Assembly (NCBI RefSeq): GCF_035609205.1
Contig: NZ_CP141184.1
Coordinates: forward strand, 3,500,501-3,564,500
DNA length: 64,000 nt
Direction of reading: 5' to 3'
Source of the DNA: Hymenobacter sp. GOD-10R
GTDB lineage: Bacteria; Bacteroidota; Bacteroidia; Cytophagales; Hymenobacteraceae
Below are positions 35,870 through 45,615 of the stretch, piece by piece. A program made the position numbers and the translations under genes. Each line of letters begins with the position of its first letter. Position 1 is the stretch's first letter. Below the pieces are notes generated by a model, which made no database searches, was not told where the DNA came from, and saw only the letters and a list, made by a program, of their open reading frames with translations.

Positions 35870-36574
35870 ATGAACCTTTTCAACCGCCTGTTTAAGATTG
35901 GGCAAGCCGAAGCGCATTCTGCTATCAATCAGTTCGAAGACCCCATCAAGATGACGGAGCAAAGCCTCCGCGACCTGCGTCAAGATCTTGACAAAGCCTT
36001 GCACGCGTTGGCCGAAGTGAAAGCCCTAGCCATCCGAGCGCGGAACCAAGCCGACACGGAGCATACCCGCGCCCTCGACTACGAAAACAAAGCTGTATTA
36101 CTGCTTCAGAAAGCTCAGCGTCAAGAAATTATGAGTTCTGAAGCCGACCGGCTCGCCAGTGAAGCCCTGCTGAAGAAAGCCCAGCACGAAGCTCAGCGTG
36201 CGCGCGCCACCGCGGAGCAGCAGCAGTTTGAAGCTACCGCCCAGCAGCTTGACCAAAACGTGCAGCAACTCAAGCAAACTATTAGTCAGTGGGAAAACGA
36301 GCTTAAAACGCTGAAAGCCCGTGTGATGGTGAGCACTGCCACTAAAACTATTAACCAGCAGCTAGCTCAAATCGACTCCTCAGGCACAGTGGCACTGCTT
36401 GAACGTATGAAGGAAAAAGTTGCTACCGAAGAAGCCTTGGCTGAATCCTATGGCCAAATCGCTCAAGAAAGCCGCAGCGTCGATCAGGAGATTGACAAGG
36501 CTCTAGGCCTAGGCAGCACAGGCCAAGCCAGTGACGAGCTGAAAGCTCTTAAGGCGAAGCTAGGTCTGGAGTAG
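35870..36574 (+). CDS. PspA/IM30 (Vipp1) family membrane-stress protein
   Basis: I chose the ATG at 35870 (MNLFNRLFKIGQAEAHSAI), giving 234 residues, the usual family length. It is almost entirely helical. The start, followed by NQFEDPIKMTEQSLRDLRQDLDKA, is the amphipathic helix plus alpha1 hairpin of PspA/IM30, proteins of the ESCRT-III superfamily that assemble on and remodel stressed membranes. Long coiled coils (about 25-150) and the C-terminal helix ELKALKAKLGLE complete the fold. It is embedded between a YbjN-like protein and a YqiJ/flotillin pair, which points to inner-membrane maintenance. Confidence 0.92.
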   Translation: MNLFNRLFKIGQAEAHSAINQFEDPIKMTEQSLRDLRQDLDKALHALAEVKALAIRARNQADTEHTRALDYENKAVLLLQKAQRQEIMSSEADRLASEALLKKAQHEAQRARATAEQQQFEATAQQLDQNVQQLKQTISQWENELKTLKARVMVSTATKTINQQLAQIDSSGTVALLERMKEKVATEEALAESYGQIAQESRSVDQEIDKALGLGSTGQASDELKALKAKLGLE

Positions 36575-36652
36575 CCTGATTCTCTGCAAAATATCAAAAA
36601 CATTACTCAGGCACTTTGCCCCTTTTTTCTTTTAGCTGGTCGCCCTTACCGC

Positions 36653-37312
36653 ATGACTGAACTTTTACGCGCGGCCGTTTTACCCCCCAACCTATTTCCT
36701 ACCGGGCTGCTAGTTTTCATTCTTCTATACTGGTTGACGGTGATTATAGGCTTGCTTGACTTCAAAAGCCTCGACCTCGATACCAGCCATGACTTCGACG
36801 GTCCGCACCACGAGCACGCTATACCTAGCGCGGCGGGTATGAGCGTGTCGTGGCTGAACCATGTGCTCGGTTTCTTCAACCTAGGTCGCGTGCCACTGAT
36901 GGTTTTTCTCAGCTTTGTGGCCCTACCGCTGTGGGTGGGCAGCATCCTGCTGAACTATTTTCTCGGCAATGCGGCGCTACTGCCGGGGCTATTGTTGCTA
37001 GTGCCTCTTCTAGCTGGCAGCCTGCTAGTTGCCAAGGTACTGACCACACCTTTCGTGCGCTTGTTCAGCGCTTTGGAAAAGAACCATGACACAGGTGCGC
37101 AGCCGCTGGGCAAAGTGTGTACCGTGTTGCTGCCTACTACGCGCGAACGGCTGGGGCAAGCTAGCGTGAAGCTGCTCAGTGGCGCCCCGCTTGTGCTAAA
37201 TGTGCGCGCTGTGTCGGCCGCGTCGGAACTGCATAAAGGTGATTCCGCACTGGTTATCGATTACGATGCCGAGCGACGCTGCTACTTGATCGAGCCTTAC
37301 GAAGTGGTTTAG
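36653..37312 (+). CDS. YqiJ/NfeD-like membrane protein with C-terminal OB fold (DUF1449)
   Basis: The 219-residue protein has an N-terminal membrane helix (FPTGLLVFILLYWLTVIIGLL), a short His/Asp-rich loop (TSHDFDGPHHEH), and a membrane pair around 75-125. The C-terminal domain (about 150-219) starts LGKVCTVLLPTTRERLGQAS and ends RCYLIEPYEVV, as in the OB folds of YqiJ and NfeD proteins. YqiJ/NfeD proteins are obligate partners of YqiK/flotillin-type SPFH proteins, and a flotillin gene is the next gene here. Confidence 0.82.
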   Translation: MTELLRAAVLPPNLFPTGLLVFILLYWLTVIIGLLDFKSLDLDTSHDFDGPHHEHAIPSAAGMSVSWLNHVLGFFNLGRVPLMVFLSFVALPLWVGSILLNYFLGNAALLPGLLLLVPLLAGSLLVAKVLTTPFVRLFSALEKNHDTGAQPLGKVCTVLLPTTRERLGQASVKLLSGAPLVLNVRAVSAASELHKGDSALVIDYDAERRCYLIEPYEVV

Positions 37313-37465
37313 CGGGTTATGCCAACCCGCGCTAAGCCAGCCTCGGCCCGAAACTTGCCCTTCCCGCCTTCCTACTTTAGCTCTTAACCAGTCGTTTTTT
37401 ATTTACGCTACAACCTTCCTAGCGCGTCAATTCAACATTTGATTCTACTCCTACTTCATCCTTCC

Positions 37466-39640
37466 ATGTTAGAACAACTATCGCTGGCGGTGATTATCAT
37501 CCTCGCCGTCCTTCTATTAGGTTTTATCGCCATTGTGGCGCGTATGTATCAAAAAGCCGTGCAGGGCGAAGCCCTGGTGCGCACTGGCATGGGCGATACT
37601 AAAGTGTCGTTCAGCGGCATCTTTGTGGTGCCGGTGCTGCACAAGCTTGAGGTAATGGATATTAAGCTCAAAACCATCGTCATTGCGCGAGCTGGTTCTG
37701 AGGGGCTGGTTTGCAAAGACAACATGCGCGCCGACGTGAAGGTTAATTTCTTTGTGCGCGTCAACAAAACTCACGACGACGTATTAAACGTGGCCCAAAG
37801 CATCGGGGCACACCGCGCCTCTGACCCCGCAGCCCTCGAAAACCTTTTCGATGCCAAGTTTTCGGAAGCCCTCAAAACCGTCGGAAAGCACTTCGATTTC
37901 ATCGAGTTATACAACTCCCGCGAGCAGTTCAAGCAGGAAATTCTGCGCATCATCGGCACTGACCTGAACGGCTACGTGCTCGACGACTGCGCCATCGACT
38001 ACCTGGAGCAAACGCCCCTTACCTCCCTTAACCAAGACAACATTCTGGACGCCGAGGGCATTAAGAAAATTATTGCTCTAACCTCGGAGCAGAAGATTCA
38101 GGCCAACTCGATTCAGCGTGAGCAGCAGAAAACGATCAAGAAGCAAGACGTTGAAGCGCAGGAAACCATCCTACAGCTTGAAAAGCAGCTGATTGAAAAC
38201 CAGGAGAAGCAGAAGCGCGAAATTGCTAACATTAGGGCCCGTGAGCTAGCCGAAGCCGAAAAGGTGCAGCAGGAAGAACGCCTCAAATCGGAAAAAGCTC
38301 GCATTGCAACCGAAGAGGAAGTGCGCATTGCCGAGCAAAACCGCGACCGGCAGGTGCTCGTAGCTGAGCGCAACAAGCAGCGCACCGACGCCGTGGAAAC
38401 GGAGCGCGTGGCGCAGGCCAAAGCCTTAGAGGCTAATGAGCGGGAGCGAATTGTGGCCCTGGCGCAGATCGAGAAAGAAAAAGCGTTGGAGGAGGAGAAA
38501 AAGAACATCCAGACGATTATTCGAGAGCGAATCACGGTAGAGAAAGCCACCGTGGTCGAAGAAGAAAAGATCAAAGACACGCGTGCCCAAGCCCAGGCCG
38601 ACCGCGAAAAGCTAGTGGCTGTTACAGCTGCCAAGCAACAAGCCGAAGCTGCCACGGTGAGCCTAGTAGGCAACGCTGACATGGAAAAGCAAGCCGCCGA
38701 GTTCCGCGCCAAGCAAGCCCTAATTGATGCTGAAGCCGAAAAAGCCGCGTCAGAGTTCAAAGCCCAGGCCATTCGCACCCTCGCCGAAGCCGAAGCTAGC
38801 AAAGCCGCCGCCGTGGGCCTTGCCGAAGCACAGGTGATGCAGGCCAAAGCTACCGCCCGTCAGAAGGAAGGTGAAACGCAAGCCAACGTGCTTCAGCTTA
38901 CTGCTTCTGCTGAAGCTCAAGCTATTCAGGCCAAAGCTGGTGCCCAAGCCGAAGCCGACGAGAAGCTAGGTCTAGTAGCCGCGAAAGTAAACCGCGAAAA
39001 AGGCCTCGCTGACGCCGATATCATCCAGGCTCGCGCTGATGCCGAACAGAAGAAAGGCTTGGCCGAAGCTGCCGTATCGGAGCAGAAGTTTGCTGTGGAA
39101 GCCAAAGGCATCGAAGCCAAAGCCGACGCCATGAAAAAGCTCGATGGCGTGGGCAAAGACCACGAAGAATTCAAGCTGCGCCTCGACAAAGAGAAATCGG
39201 TGGAGCTGGCACAGATCAGTATTCAGAAAGACATTGCCGCTTCGCAAGCCGATGTTATTGGCGAAGCTCTGAAAACTGCCAAAATTGACATTGTGGGTGG
39301 CGAAACCATGTTCTTCGACCAGATTATTGGCTCCATCACCAAAGGCAAAATGGTGGACCGCACCGTGCACAATTCTGAGGTGCTAGGTACCGTGAAAGAT
39401 GCCTTCTTCCCGCTCGACGGCAATGGTGGCGGCGACTTCAAAACCAATCTACGCCGCTTCGTAGATCAATTTGGTCTCAGCAGTGAAGAAGTCAAAAACC
39501 TTAGCGTTTCGGCCCTGCTGATCAAAATGATGAACAAGGCCAGCGATGATACTACCCGCGCTACGATTACGCAGCTGGCCGGCACGGCCACGGCCCTAGG
39601 CATTAGTGACAAGCCGGCGAAGATGCTGGAGCTGAAGTAA
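37466..39640 (+). CDS. Flotillin-like SPFH protein (YqiK type)
   Basis: From the ATG at 37466 (MLEQLSLAVIIILAVLLLGF) the protein is 724 residues; a TTG start at 37439 would add nine. One N-terminal transmembrane helix (about 5-27) is followed by a Band-7/SPFH domain (about 30-190; GMGDTKVSFSGIFVVPVLHKLEVMD; ADVKVNFFVRVNKT). A very long Ala/Glu/Lys/Gln coiled coil (about 205-580), with the flotillin-type heptads AEAEKAASEFKAQA and ARADAEQKKGLAEAA, follows. The C-terminal ~110 residues include a conserved segment FFDQIIGSITKGKMVD. Flotillins scaffold membrane microdomains. It directly follows its YqiJ-like partner. Confidence 0.92.
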   Translation: MLEQLSLAVIIILAVLLLGFIAIVARMYQKAVQGEALVRTGMGDTKVSFSGIFVVPVLHKLEVMDIKLKTIVIARAGSEGLVCKDNMRADVKVNFFVRVNKTHDDVLNVAQSIGAHRASDPAALENLFDAKFSEALKTVGKHFDFIELYNSREQFKQEILRIIGTDLNGYVLDDCAIDYLEQTPLTSLNQDNILDAEGIKKIIALTSEQKIQANSIQREQQKTIKKQDVEAQETILQLEKQLIENQEKQKREIANIRARELAEAEKVQQEERLKSEKARIATEEEVRIAEQNRDRQVLVAERNKQRTDAVETERVAQAKALEANERERIVALAQIEKEKALEEEKKNIQTIIRERITVEKATVVEEEKIKDTRAQAQADREKLVAVTAAKQQAEAATVSLVGNADMEKQAAEFRAKQALIDAEAEKAASEFKAQAIRTLAEAEASKAAAVGLAEAQVMQAKATARQKEGETQANVLQLTASAEAQAIQAKAGAQAEADEKLGLVAAKVNREKGLADADIIQARADAEQKKGLAEAAVSEQKFAVEAKGIEAKADAMKKLDGVGKDHEEFKLRLDKEKSVELAQISIQKDIAASQADVIGEALKTAKIDIVGGETMFFDQIIGSITKGKMVDRTVHNSEVLGTVKDAFFPLDGNGGGDFKTNLRRFVDQFGLSSEEVKNLSVSALLIKMMNKASDDTTRATITQLAGTATALGISDKPAKMLELK

Positions 39641-39643
39641 GGT

Positions 39644-39787
39644 GCCTCACCCCTAGCCCCTCTCCGAAAAAGGAGAGGGGAACTAGCATCTAGCTTTTTT
39701 AAGCTAGACCTAGCACAACTTTGTGTCTACCTCTGCAAGCTACAACTAGAGCCCCTCTCCGAAAGAGGAGAGGGGTTGGGGTGAGGC
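39644..39787. repeat. Compound hairpin element inside the PspA/flotillin cluster
   Basis: Outer arms GCCTCACCCC (39644-39653) and GGGGTGAGGC (39778-39787) enclose two near-identical hairpins, CCCCTCTCC / GGAGAGGGG, at 39657-39680 and 39752-39775. A third hairpin TCTAGCTT-TTTT-AAGCTAGA (39689-39708) lies between. The CCTCACCCC...CCCCTCTCC type resembles dispersed hairpin repeats seen in many bacterial genomes. A related copy follows the NUDIX gene at 56471. Here it separates the flotillin gene from the next gene and may act as a processing or attenuation site. Confidence 0.7.
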
Positions 39788-39886
39788 GAGTATGGGAGAG
39801 AACATCTGCCCAGATTTAAAGCCTGGGCCTCCCTACCCTTCCTCATTTGAAGAGGGAAACAAGTATCTAATTCTGGCAAAAGGCCC

Positions 39887-40267
39887 ATGCAAGCACCTGA
39901 TTCTAATAATTCATCCACCACGACCCGGCAAGTAGTCAGCATCGTCCTTGGGCTGGTAGTCGGTGTTGCCTTATTTGCGGGCATCCTCTACCTCGTCAAA
40001 GCGGATAGGGCCGAAAAGCGGGCGTTGATTCTAAAAAACCCGGGGTATACCACGGGCATCATTACCCGGGTTAGAACCCACAGGCGGAAGCGGATATCCG
40101 TGCAGTATGTAGTTGGCGGCGTGAAATATTCCCTGAGAACGAGAGTGACCAGAGCCTTTTTGCGCACCCACGAAAAAGGTGACACGACTGCCGTCATCTA
40201 TGCTATAACGGATCCAGCTACTGCTATTCTGAAGGCCCAATTGCGGCTCTCCACTAACACTAACTAG
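39887..40267 (+). CDS. Small single-pass membrane protein, DUF3592-like
   Basis: The 126-residue protein has a polar N-terminus, one transmembrane helix (about 15-37, VVSIVLGLVVGVALFAGILYLV) and a short beta domain (YTTGIITRVRTHRRKRISVQYVVGGVKYSLRTRV, AVIYAITDPATAIL). This pattern resembles DUF3592 extracytoplasmic domains, where a TGxIT strand is followed by the V.Y strand. Basic residues dominate the linker. Function unknown. It lies 39 bases before the giant ATPase gene in the same direction, so they are likely co-transcribed. Confidence 0.7.
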   Translation: MQAPDSNNSSTTTRQVVSIVLGLVVGVALFAGILYLVKADRAEKRALILKNPGYTTGIITRVRTHRRKRISVQYVVGGVKYSLRTRVTRAFLRTHEKGDTTAVIYAITDPATAILKAQLRLSTNTN

Positions 40268-40306
40268 CCGTTTTTCTCTTTGCAAGGGTCTATGCCTTGC
40301 CCTCCT

Positions 40307-43300
40307 ATGGAAGCTCAAGCCCCCACCCAACTCGAAACCGGCACCTACGAAATCCTGCGCAACCGCCTGCTCAAAAGCAGCACCGAGTTGCGGCAGCGCC
40401 TGGACAAGCTGAACGCGGAGCGCAAGCAGGTGTTTGGGGCGGTAGATACGCGCCTTATTGGCACCGGCCGCATTACCACCGAGAATAACTGCGTGCCCTG
40501 GGACATGGTACCGGTAGGGCAACGGTTTCTTTTTGGGTACAACGTGGTGCTGGGCCTGAAGGCGGAGCCGGATTTAGCCGACGTATTCGGGGCGTACGAG
40601 TATGCTGAGCACGAATTTCACCCCTTAGGCCTGGAGTTGCTGCAGAACCCGCAGTTTCTGGAGGAGTTCCGCAACCTGTACCGCTACTACAAGAACACGC
40701 AGTTCGTGAAGTTTGCAGTGATTGGGGCGCACCTGTTTATGGTGTTTCGGGTGGGCAAGAGTGCTTCGGATGTGAAGACGTTCAAGTGGCTCATACAGGG
40801 CGACACGCTCACCTACCTCGACAACCGCTCGGACCACGAATACACCTTTCCGCCCCAACACGAGTTCCAGTGGAAGCGCGCCACCCGCGACATGCAGCGC
40901 GGCGGCAAGCACCCCCACATCAGCATCGAAGACAAGGTGTTCGTGGAAACCATCGGCGGCGACCTGACCATCAAAGTCGAGGATAATACGACTACGGGGC
41001 AAGGTATCTTGGCCGAGCCCGTTGATGATAAGGACCAGTCGCTGGATGACTCGGAAATCTACTACGCGGTAGTCGGCAACCTCATTCTGCTCAAAATTCG
41101 GCCTTACCAGGAGCAGCAGTACCGTTACTTTATCTTCAACTACCGGCTCAAAACGGCCCAGCGCCTCGACGCGCTGGCGGAAGCGTGCGTGCTGCTGCCG
41201 GATGGGCAAGGCCTCATCTTTCCGCATGGCTTTTACCTGCAAACTGGCGACAACAAACTCTTCGACAATGGCTTGCGCGACATGCTGTTTGAGAAGCGCC
41301 TAGCTTCGCCCAACGGGGAAGATTTTCTCTACGTTTTCTATCAGAAGGAAGCAGGCACTTACCTACTACTGAGCTACAACCGCATTGCCCAGCGCGTCGA
41401 CAACCCGATTGTTTGCCACGGCTACGCGCTATTTGAAAACGGGGAGCTGTGCTACTTCCGCGCTGACGACGAGCCCAAGAAGCACCACGCCGTACAGATC
41501 TGGCAGACGCCCTACACCGCGCCCGATTTTGAGTTGCCGGTCACGTCCGATTCGTACCTCTATAAGCTAGGCAATAAGGAAATTGTGCGGGCTATGAGCG
41601 AGGTGCAGGAGGTACTAACGCTCACTAGCAAAGATGACTCGTACGCCGGCCTCTACCTCGACCTCATCCGCCAAACGACTGCCCTCACCGACAGCTACCA
41701 CTGGCTGCGCGAGCCGGCGGCCCAAAATCTAGCTGAGCCGCTGGGCGAAATCCGCCAGACGGCCACGGCGGCTGTGGAGGAGTTTGAAAAGGTACAGAGC
41801 ATTCGCAAAAACACGGCGCAGCAAACCCAGGCGGTTTTCCAGAAGGCCGATGAGCTGACGGCCCGCATTCGTCGTGCCGCGCCCGATACCGTCACGGAGT
41901 TTGTGCAGTTGCTGGGCGAGCTGCGCGCAGTTCGAGGGCAGGTCATTTCCTTGAAAGAGCTCCGCTACGTGGAGTTGCCCACCGTGGAGCAGCACGCCGC
42001 CACCCTCGACACGCTGAGCAAGGAAGTAGCGACCCAAACCGTAGAATTCCTGCTAAAGCCGGATGCGCTGGCGCCCTACAGCCAGCGCGTGCAAGCCATT
42101 GCCGACAGCGTGGAGCAGGTGCAGAAAACCGTGGAAGCCGACCAGCGCGAGCAGGAAACCGCCACCGTAGCGCAGGAGCTAGAGTTGTTGATTGAGGTGG
42201 TGAGCAACCTGCCCATCCCCGACTCAACCCAAACCACGGCCATCATCGACAACATCTCCACGGTGTATGCCCGCTTCAACCAGATTCGGGCGGCCCTGAA
42301 AAGGCGGCGGCAAGCCCTAGCTGGCACCGAGGCCCAGGCCGAATTTACGGCTCAACTAAAGCTGTTGGAGCAGGCCCTGACCAACTACCTCGACCTAGCT
42401 GATACGCCCGCCAAGTGCGACGAGTATCTAACTAAGCTCATGGTGCAGCTGGAGGAGCTGGAAGGTAAGTTCCCCGATTTCGACCAGTTCTTGAGCCAAC
42501 TGACCAGTCGGCGCGAGCAAGTAGTGGAGGCATTTGAAGCTAAGAAAGTAGCCTTGGTTGCGGCTCGTAATCAGCGTGCTACGGCCTTGCTGCAAAGCGC
42601 CGAGCGCCTCCTGAAAGCCGTGCAGAGCCGCGTGAGTCGCCTGGAATCGGTAGCCGACATCAACGGGTACTTCGCTGCCGATGTGATGGTGGAGAAGGTG
42701 CGTCAAACGGCACAAGAGCTTCTCAACCTAGGTGACTCCGTGAAGGCCGACGTCGTGCAGAGCCGCCTGAAAACCGTGCGCGAAGATGCCGTGGGCCAGC
42801 TCCGCGACCGGGCTGATTTATTTACCGACGGCGGCCAAACGATTAAGTTCGGCCCTCACGCTTTCACGGTCAACACCCAACCACTGGACCTGACAATGGT
42901 ACTCCGCGACGGCGACCTGCACTACCACCTTACTGGTACCAACTTCTTCCAGAAAGTGGACAACCCAGCCGTGCTGGCAGCCCGCGCGGTCTGGGAGCAA
43001 ACGGCCGTGTCGGAAAACCAGGAGGTGTACCGGGCTGAATACCTAGCTTGGCGCATCCTACAAGCGGCGCAGCACCCCGCGCCCGCCGACCTCGATACTG
43101 GCCGGCCCGCCGTGCTGTCCATTTCTGACCTAGCTCACTTAAGCCAGGCAGAACTGCTGACCTACGTGCAGCAATTTATGGCTCCGCGCTATCAGGAAGG
43201 CTACCTCAAAGGGGTGCATGACCACGACGCGGCCTTGCTGCTCGCGGCCTTGGTGCGCCTCACCCGCAGCGCCGACTTGCTACGCTACCCCGCCGACACG

Positions 43301-45235
43301 CGCGCCGCCGCGAGCTTGTTTTGGCTTCGGTTCGCTGATCCCGACCAACGAGCGCACTGGGAGCGGCAGCTACAAGGCATTGGCGTGCTGCTCCAGGTTT
43401 TCCCCGAGTCGCAGGAATTTGACGAGCTTAAAGCGGAGCTACAAGCGGCCGTGGAAGGCTTCGCGCAGGCTACCGGCTTGTTTACCCTAGGTCAGGTGCT
43501 CGAAGCGGGCGATTATCTGTTTCACGAGCTAACTCATACCGGTAACTTCATTATTGCCGCGGAGGCGGCAGAGTTGTATCAGCAGTTCCAGAAGTCGTTG
43601 CAGGGGCGGCAGGCCACGGAGTTGTTTCAGCAGTCGGTCATTGGGTTGCAAGATCAGCCAGCGGCTCAGCTACTTCTGATTCGGCAATGGTTACAGGCGT
43701 ATTTGCGGCAGGCACCCTCGGCTACTACACTGGCCGATTTTTGCAATGAGTGCGCCGTGTTGCTGCTCACCACCACCTACGAGGCGGCGCGGGTGGTGCA
43801 CACCCCGTTGCGCGAAACCTTGACCGGCTTTCAAGGCACACACCCGCGGATTGTGGCGAATAATGAAGGCTCCGCAGCTATCAACGAGTATCTCCTAAAT
43901 TTCCCCGATTTCCGGCGGCGCTTGCTGCACTACGACCGCACCACGGTGCCGCAGTTCGAGGCTTTTCAGGAGCTAAAAAAGCAGCTATTAGTCCAAGCCG
44001 CTGCCGATTTGCGTCTCGAAGATTTCCGCCCGCGCGTACTCACTTCCTTCGTGCGCAACCGTCTCATCGACCAAGTGTATCTCCCTCTGATCGGGGCGAA
44101 CCTAGCCAAGCAGATCGGCACGGCGGGTGAGGGCAAGCGCACTGACTTGATGGGTCTGTTGCTGCTCATCTCGCCGCCCGGCTACGGCAAAACAACATTG
44201 CTGGAATACGTAGCCAACCGTCTGGGGCTCATCTTTATGAAGATCAACGGTCCGGCCATCGGTCACGCCGTCACCAGTGTTGACCCCGCGCAAGCGCCCA
44301 ACGCGGGTGCGCGGCAGGAGCTAGAGAAGCTAAACCTAGCTTTTGAGATGGGCGACAATGTGATGATCTACCTGGACGACATTCAGCACTGTCATCCCGA
44401 GTTCCTGCAAAAGTTTATTTCCCTCTGCGACGCCCAGCGCAAAATTGAGGGCGTGTACCAGGGCCGGGCCCGCACCTATGATTTCCGCGGCCGCAAGGTG
44501 TGCGTGGTGATGGCCGGCAACCCCTACACGGAGAGCGGCGAAGTATTCCGCATCCCCGACATGCTCGCCAACCGCGCCGACATTTACAACCTAGGGAATA
44601 TTCTCACGGCCGGCTCCGAAGAAGCGTTTCGCCTCTCCTACCTCGAAAACGCCCTGACCAGCAACACCGCCCTAGCTCGCCTAGCCACCCAGAGCCCCCA
44701 AGACGTGCCCGCCCTCATTCGCCTGGCCGAAACTGGTCAAGCCGATGGCCTTAGCTTCGAGGGTAACCATGCCCCCGAGGAGTTAAACGAATACGTGGCC
44801 GTGCTCCAAAAGCTGGTGCGTCTTCGCGACGTAGTAGCCCGCGTAAACGCCGCTTACATTGCCAGCGCCGCCCAGGCCGACGCCTACCGCACCGAGCCGC
44901 CGTTCAAGCTCCAAGGCTCGTACCGCAACATGAACAAGCTAGCTGAAAAGGTGCGCCCCGTGATGAACGCGCAGGAAATTGAGCAATTGTTAGCCTCCCA
45001 CTACGAAGGCGAAGCCCAAACCCTAACCAGCGCTACCGAGGCTAACCTACTCAAGCTGCGCGAATTGCTCGGCTGGCTCACGCCCGCAGAAGAAACCCGC
45101 TGGCAAGAAATCAAAACCACTTTCCGCGACAACCTCCGCAACTCCGGCGCCGGCCAGCTCCTGCAAATGCTCGACAAGCTGGAAAGCATTGCGGGTGGGT
45201 TAAGTGGGATTCGAGAGGTGCTAAAACGTCCTTAA
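40307..45235 (+). CDS. Giant AAA-family ATPase (DNA repair ATPase-like) associated with flotillin/PspA clusters
   Basis: I chose the ATG at 40307 (MEAQAPTQLETGTYEIL), giving 1642 residues. Residues 1-~440 form a beta-rich N-terminal domain (FGAVDTRLIGTGRI, VPVGQRFLFGYNVVLGL, HEYTFPPQHEFQW). Residues ~450-900 are long helical coiled-coil segments with many Gln, Glu and Ala. A further helical part leads to one AAA domain with Walker A PPGYGKTT (about 1290), Walker B MIYLDDIQH, sensor-1-like VVMAGNPYTES and an arginine-finger-like LANRADIYNLG. Homologues are often labelled DNA repair ATPase, but nothing here shows a DNA role. The context suggests energy-driven work on membrane assemblies. It is the core of the cluster. 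Confidence 0.8.
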   Translation: MEAQAPTQLETGTYEILRNRLLKSSTELRQRLDKLNAERKQVFGAVDTRLIGTGRITTENNCVPWDMVPVGQRFLFGYNVVLGLKAEPDLADVFGAYEYAEHEFHPLGLELLQNPQFLEEFRNLYRYYKNTQFVKFAVIGAHLFMVFRVGKSASDVKTFKWLIQGDTLTYLDNRSDHEYTFPPQHEFQWKRATRDMQRGGKHPHISIEDKVFVETIGGDLTIKVEDNTTTGQGILAEPVDDKDQSLDDSEIYYAVVGNLILLKIRPYQEQQYRYFIFNYRLKTAQRLDALAEACVLLPDGQGLIFPHGFYLQTGDNKLFDNGLRDMLFEKRLASPNGEDFLYVFYQKEAGTYLLLSYNRIAQRVDNPIVCHGYALFENGELCYFRADDEPKKHHAVQIWQTPYTAPDFELPVTSDSYLYKLGNKEIVRAMSEVQEVLTLTSKDDSYAGLYLDLIRQTTALTDSYHWLREPAAQNLAEPLGEIRQTATAAVEEFEKVQSIRKNTAQQTQAVFQKADELTARIRRAAPDTVTEFVQLLGELRAVRGQVISLKELRYVELPTVEQHAATLDTLSKEVATQTVEFLLKPDALAPYSQRVQAIADSVEQVQKTVEADQREQETATVAQELELLIEVVSNLPIPDSTQTTAIIDNISTVYARFNQIRAALKRRRQALAGTEAQAEFTAQLKLLEQALTNYLDLADTPAKCDEYLTKLMVQLEELEGKFPDFDQFLSQLTSRREQVVEAFEAKKVALVAARNQRATALLQSAERLLKAVQSRVSRLESVADINGYFAADVMVEKVRQTAQELLNLGDSVKADVVQSRLKTVREDAVGQLRDRADLFTDGGQTIKFGPHAFTVNTQPLDLTMVLRDGDLHYHLTGTNFFQKVDNPAVLAARAVWEQTAVSENQEVYRAEYLAWRILQAAQHPAPADLDTGRPAVLSISDLAHLSQAELLTYVQQFMAPRYQEGYLKGVHDHDAALLLAALVRLTRSADLLRYPADTRAAASLFWLRFADPDQRAHWERQLQGIGVLLQVFPESQEFDELKAELQAAVEGFAQATGLFTLGQVLEAGDYLFHELTHTGNFIIAAEAAELYQQFQKSLQGRQATELFQQSVIGLQDQPAAQLLLIRQWLQAYLRQAPSATTLADFCNECAVLLLTTTYEAARVVHTPLRETLTGFQGTHPRIVANNEGSAAINEYLLNFPDFRRRLLHYDRTTVPQFEAFQELKKQLLVQAAADLRLEDFRPRVLTSFVRNRLIDQVYLPLIGANLAKQIGTAGEGKRTDLMGLLLLISPPGYGKTTLLEYVANRLGLIFMKINGPAIGHAVTSVDPAQAPNAGARQELEKLNLAFEMGDNVMIYLDDIQHCHPEFLQKFISLCDAQRKIEGVYQGRARTYDFRGRKVCVVMAGNPYTESGEVFRIPDMLANRADIYNLGNILTAGSEEAFRLSYLENALTSNTALARLATQSPQDVPALIRLAETGQADGLSFEGNHAPEELNEYVAVLQKLVRLRDVVARVNAAYIASAAQADAYRTEPPFKLQGSYRNMNKLAEKVRPVMNAQEIEQLLASHYEGEAQTLTSATEANLLKLRELLGWLTPAEETRWQEIKTTFRDNLRNSGAGQLLQMLDKLESIAGGLSGIREVLKRP

Positions 45236-45243
45236 CGGTGGAG

Positions 45244-45615
45244 ATGCAGTTTACGCCCGATCAGCTTCCGACTGTCCTTATTGGCCTTCTGCTATTGTGG
45301 TTAGGCGTGCGTTTCAGACGTCAGTATCGCCGCCTTCGTCAACAAGGAGTCCTTACTACTGGTATCGTTGTTGGCCACAACGATGGCCCTATCGTTACTT
45401 TTCACACAACAGATCAACAATCAATAACGGTGAAGCCTTCGTTTAACTCTTCGAAATCTCACTACTACACAGGGAAGTCTGTCAGTCTGTATTACAACCC
45501 TGATAACCCGCATGATTTTGTTCTCGACACGCTGGAGCATCAGGCCATGCCTTTTTTATTCATCATCGGGGGTATCATCTTTTTCGTCGGTGGACTTTGT
45601 ATACAATTAAGATGA
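45244..45615 (+). CDS. DUF3592 family membrane protein
   Basis: The 123-residue protein has an N-terminal helix (LPTVLIGLLLLWLGVRF), a central beta domain (GVLTTGIVVGHNDGPIVTFHTTDQ ... GKSVSLYYNPDNPHDFVL) and a C-terminal helix (PFLFIIGGIIFFVGGLCI). The YYNPDNPHDFV stretch is a hallmark of DUF3592. Starts at GTG 45238 or ATG 45244 are both possible; I took the ATG. It begins a few bases after the ATPase stop codon, so it is translationally coupled to it. Its role is unknown; together with the gene at 39887 it brackets the ATPase with two DUF3592-like proteins. Confidence 0.83.
   Translation: MQFTPDQLPTVLIGLLLLWLGVRFRRQYRRLRQQGVLTTGIVVGHNDGPIVTFHTTDQQSITVKPSFNSSKSHYYTGKSVSLYYNPDNPHDFVLDTLEHQAMPFLFIIGGIIFFVGGLCIQLR

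Noticed and set aside
38113..39370. Minus-strand frames rich in Ala, Ser, Cys and Phe opposite the flotillin gene
   Set aside because: They arise from the repetitive Ala/Glu/Lys coiled-coil codons and show no protein-like features.
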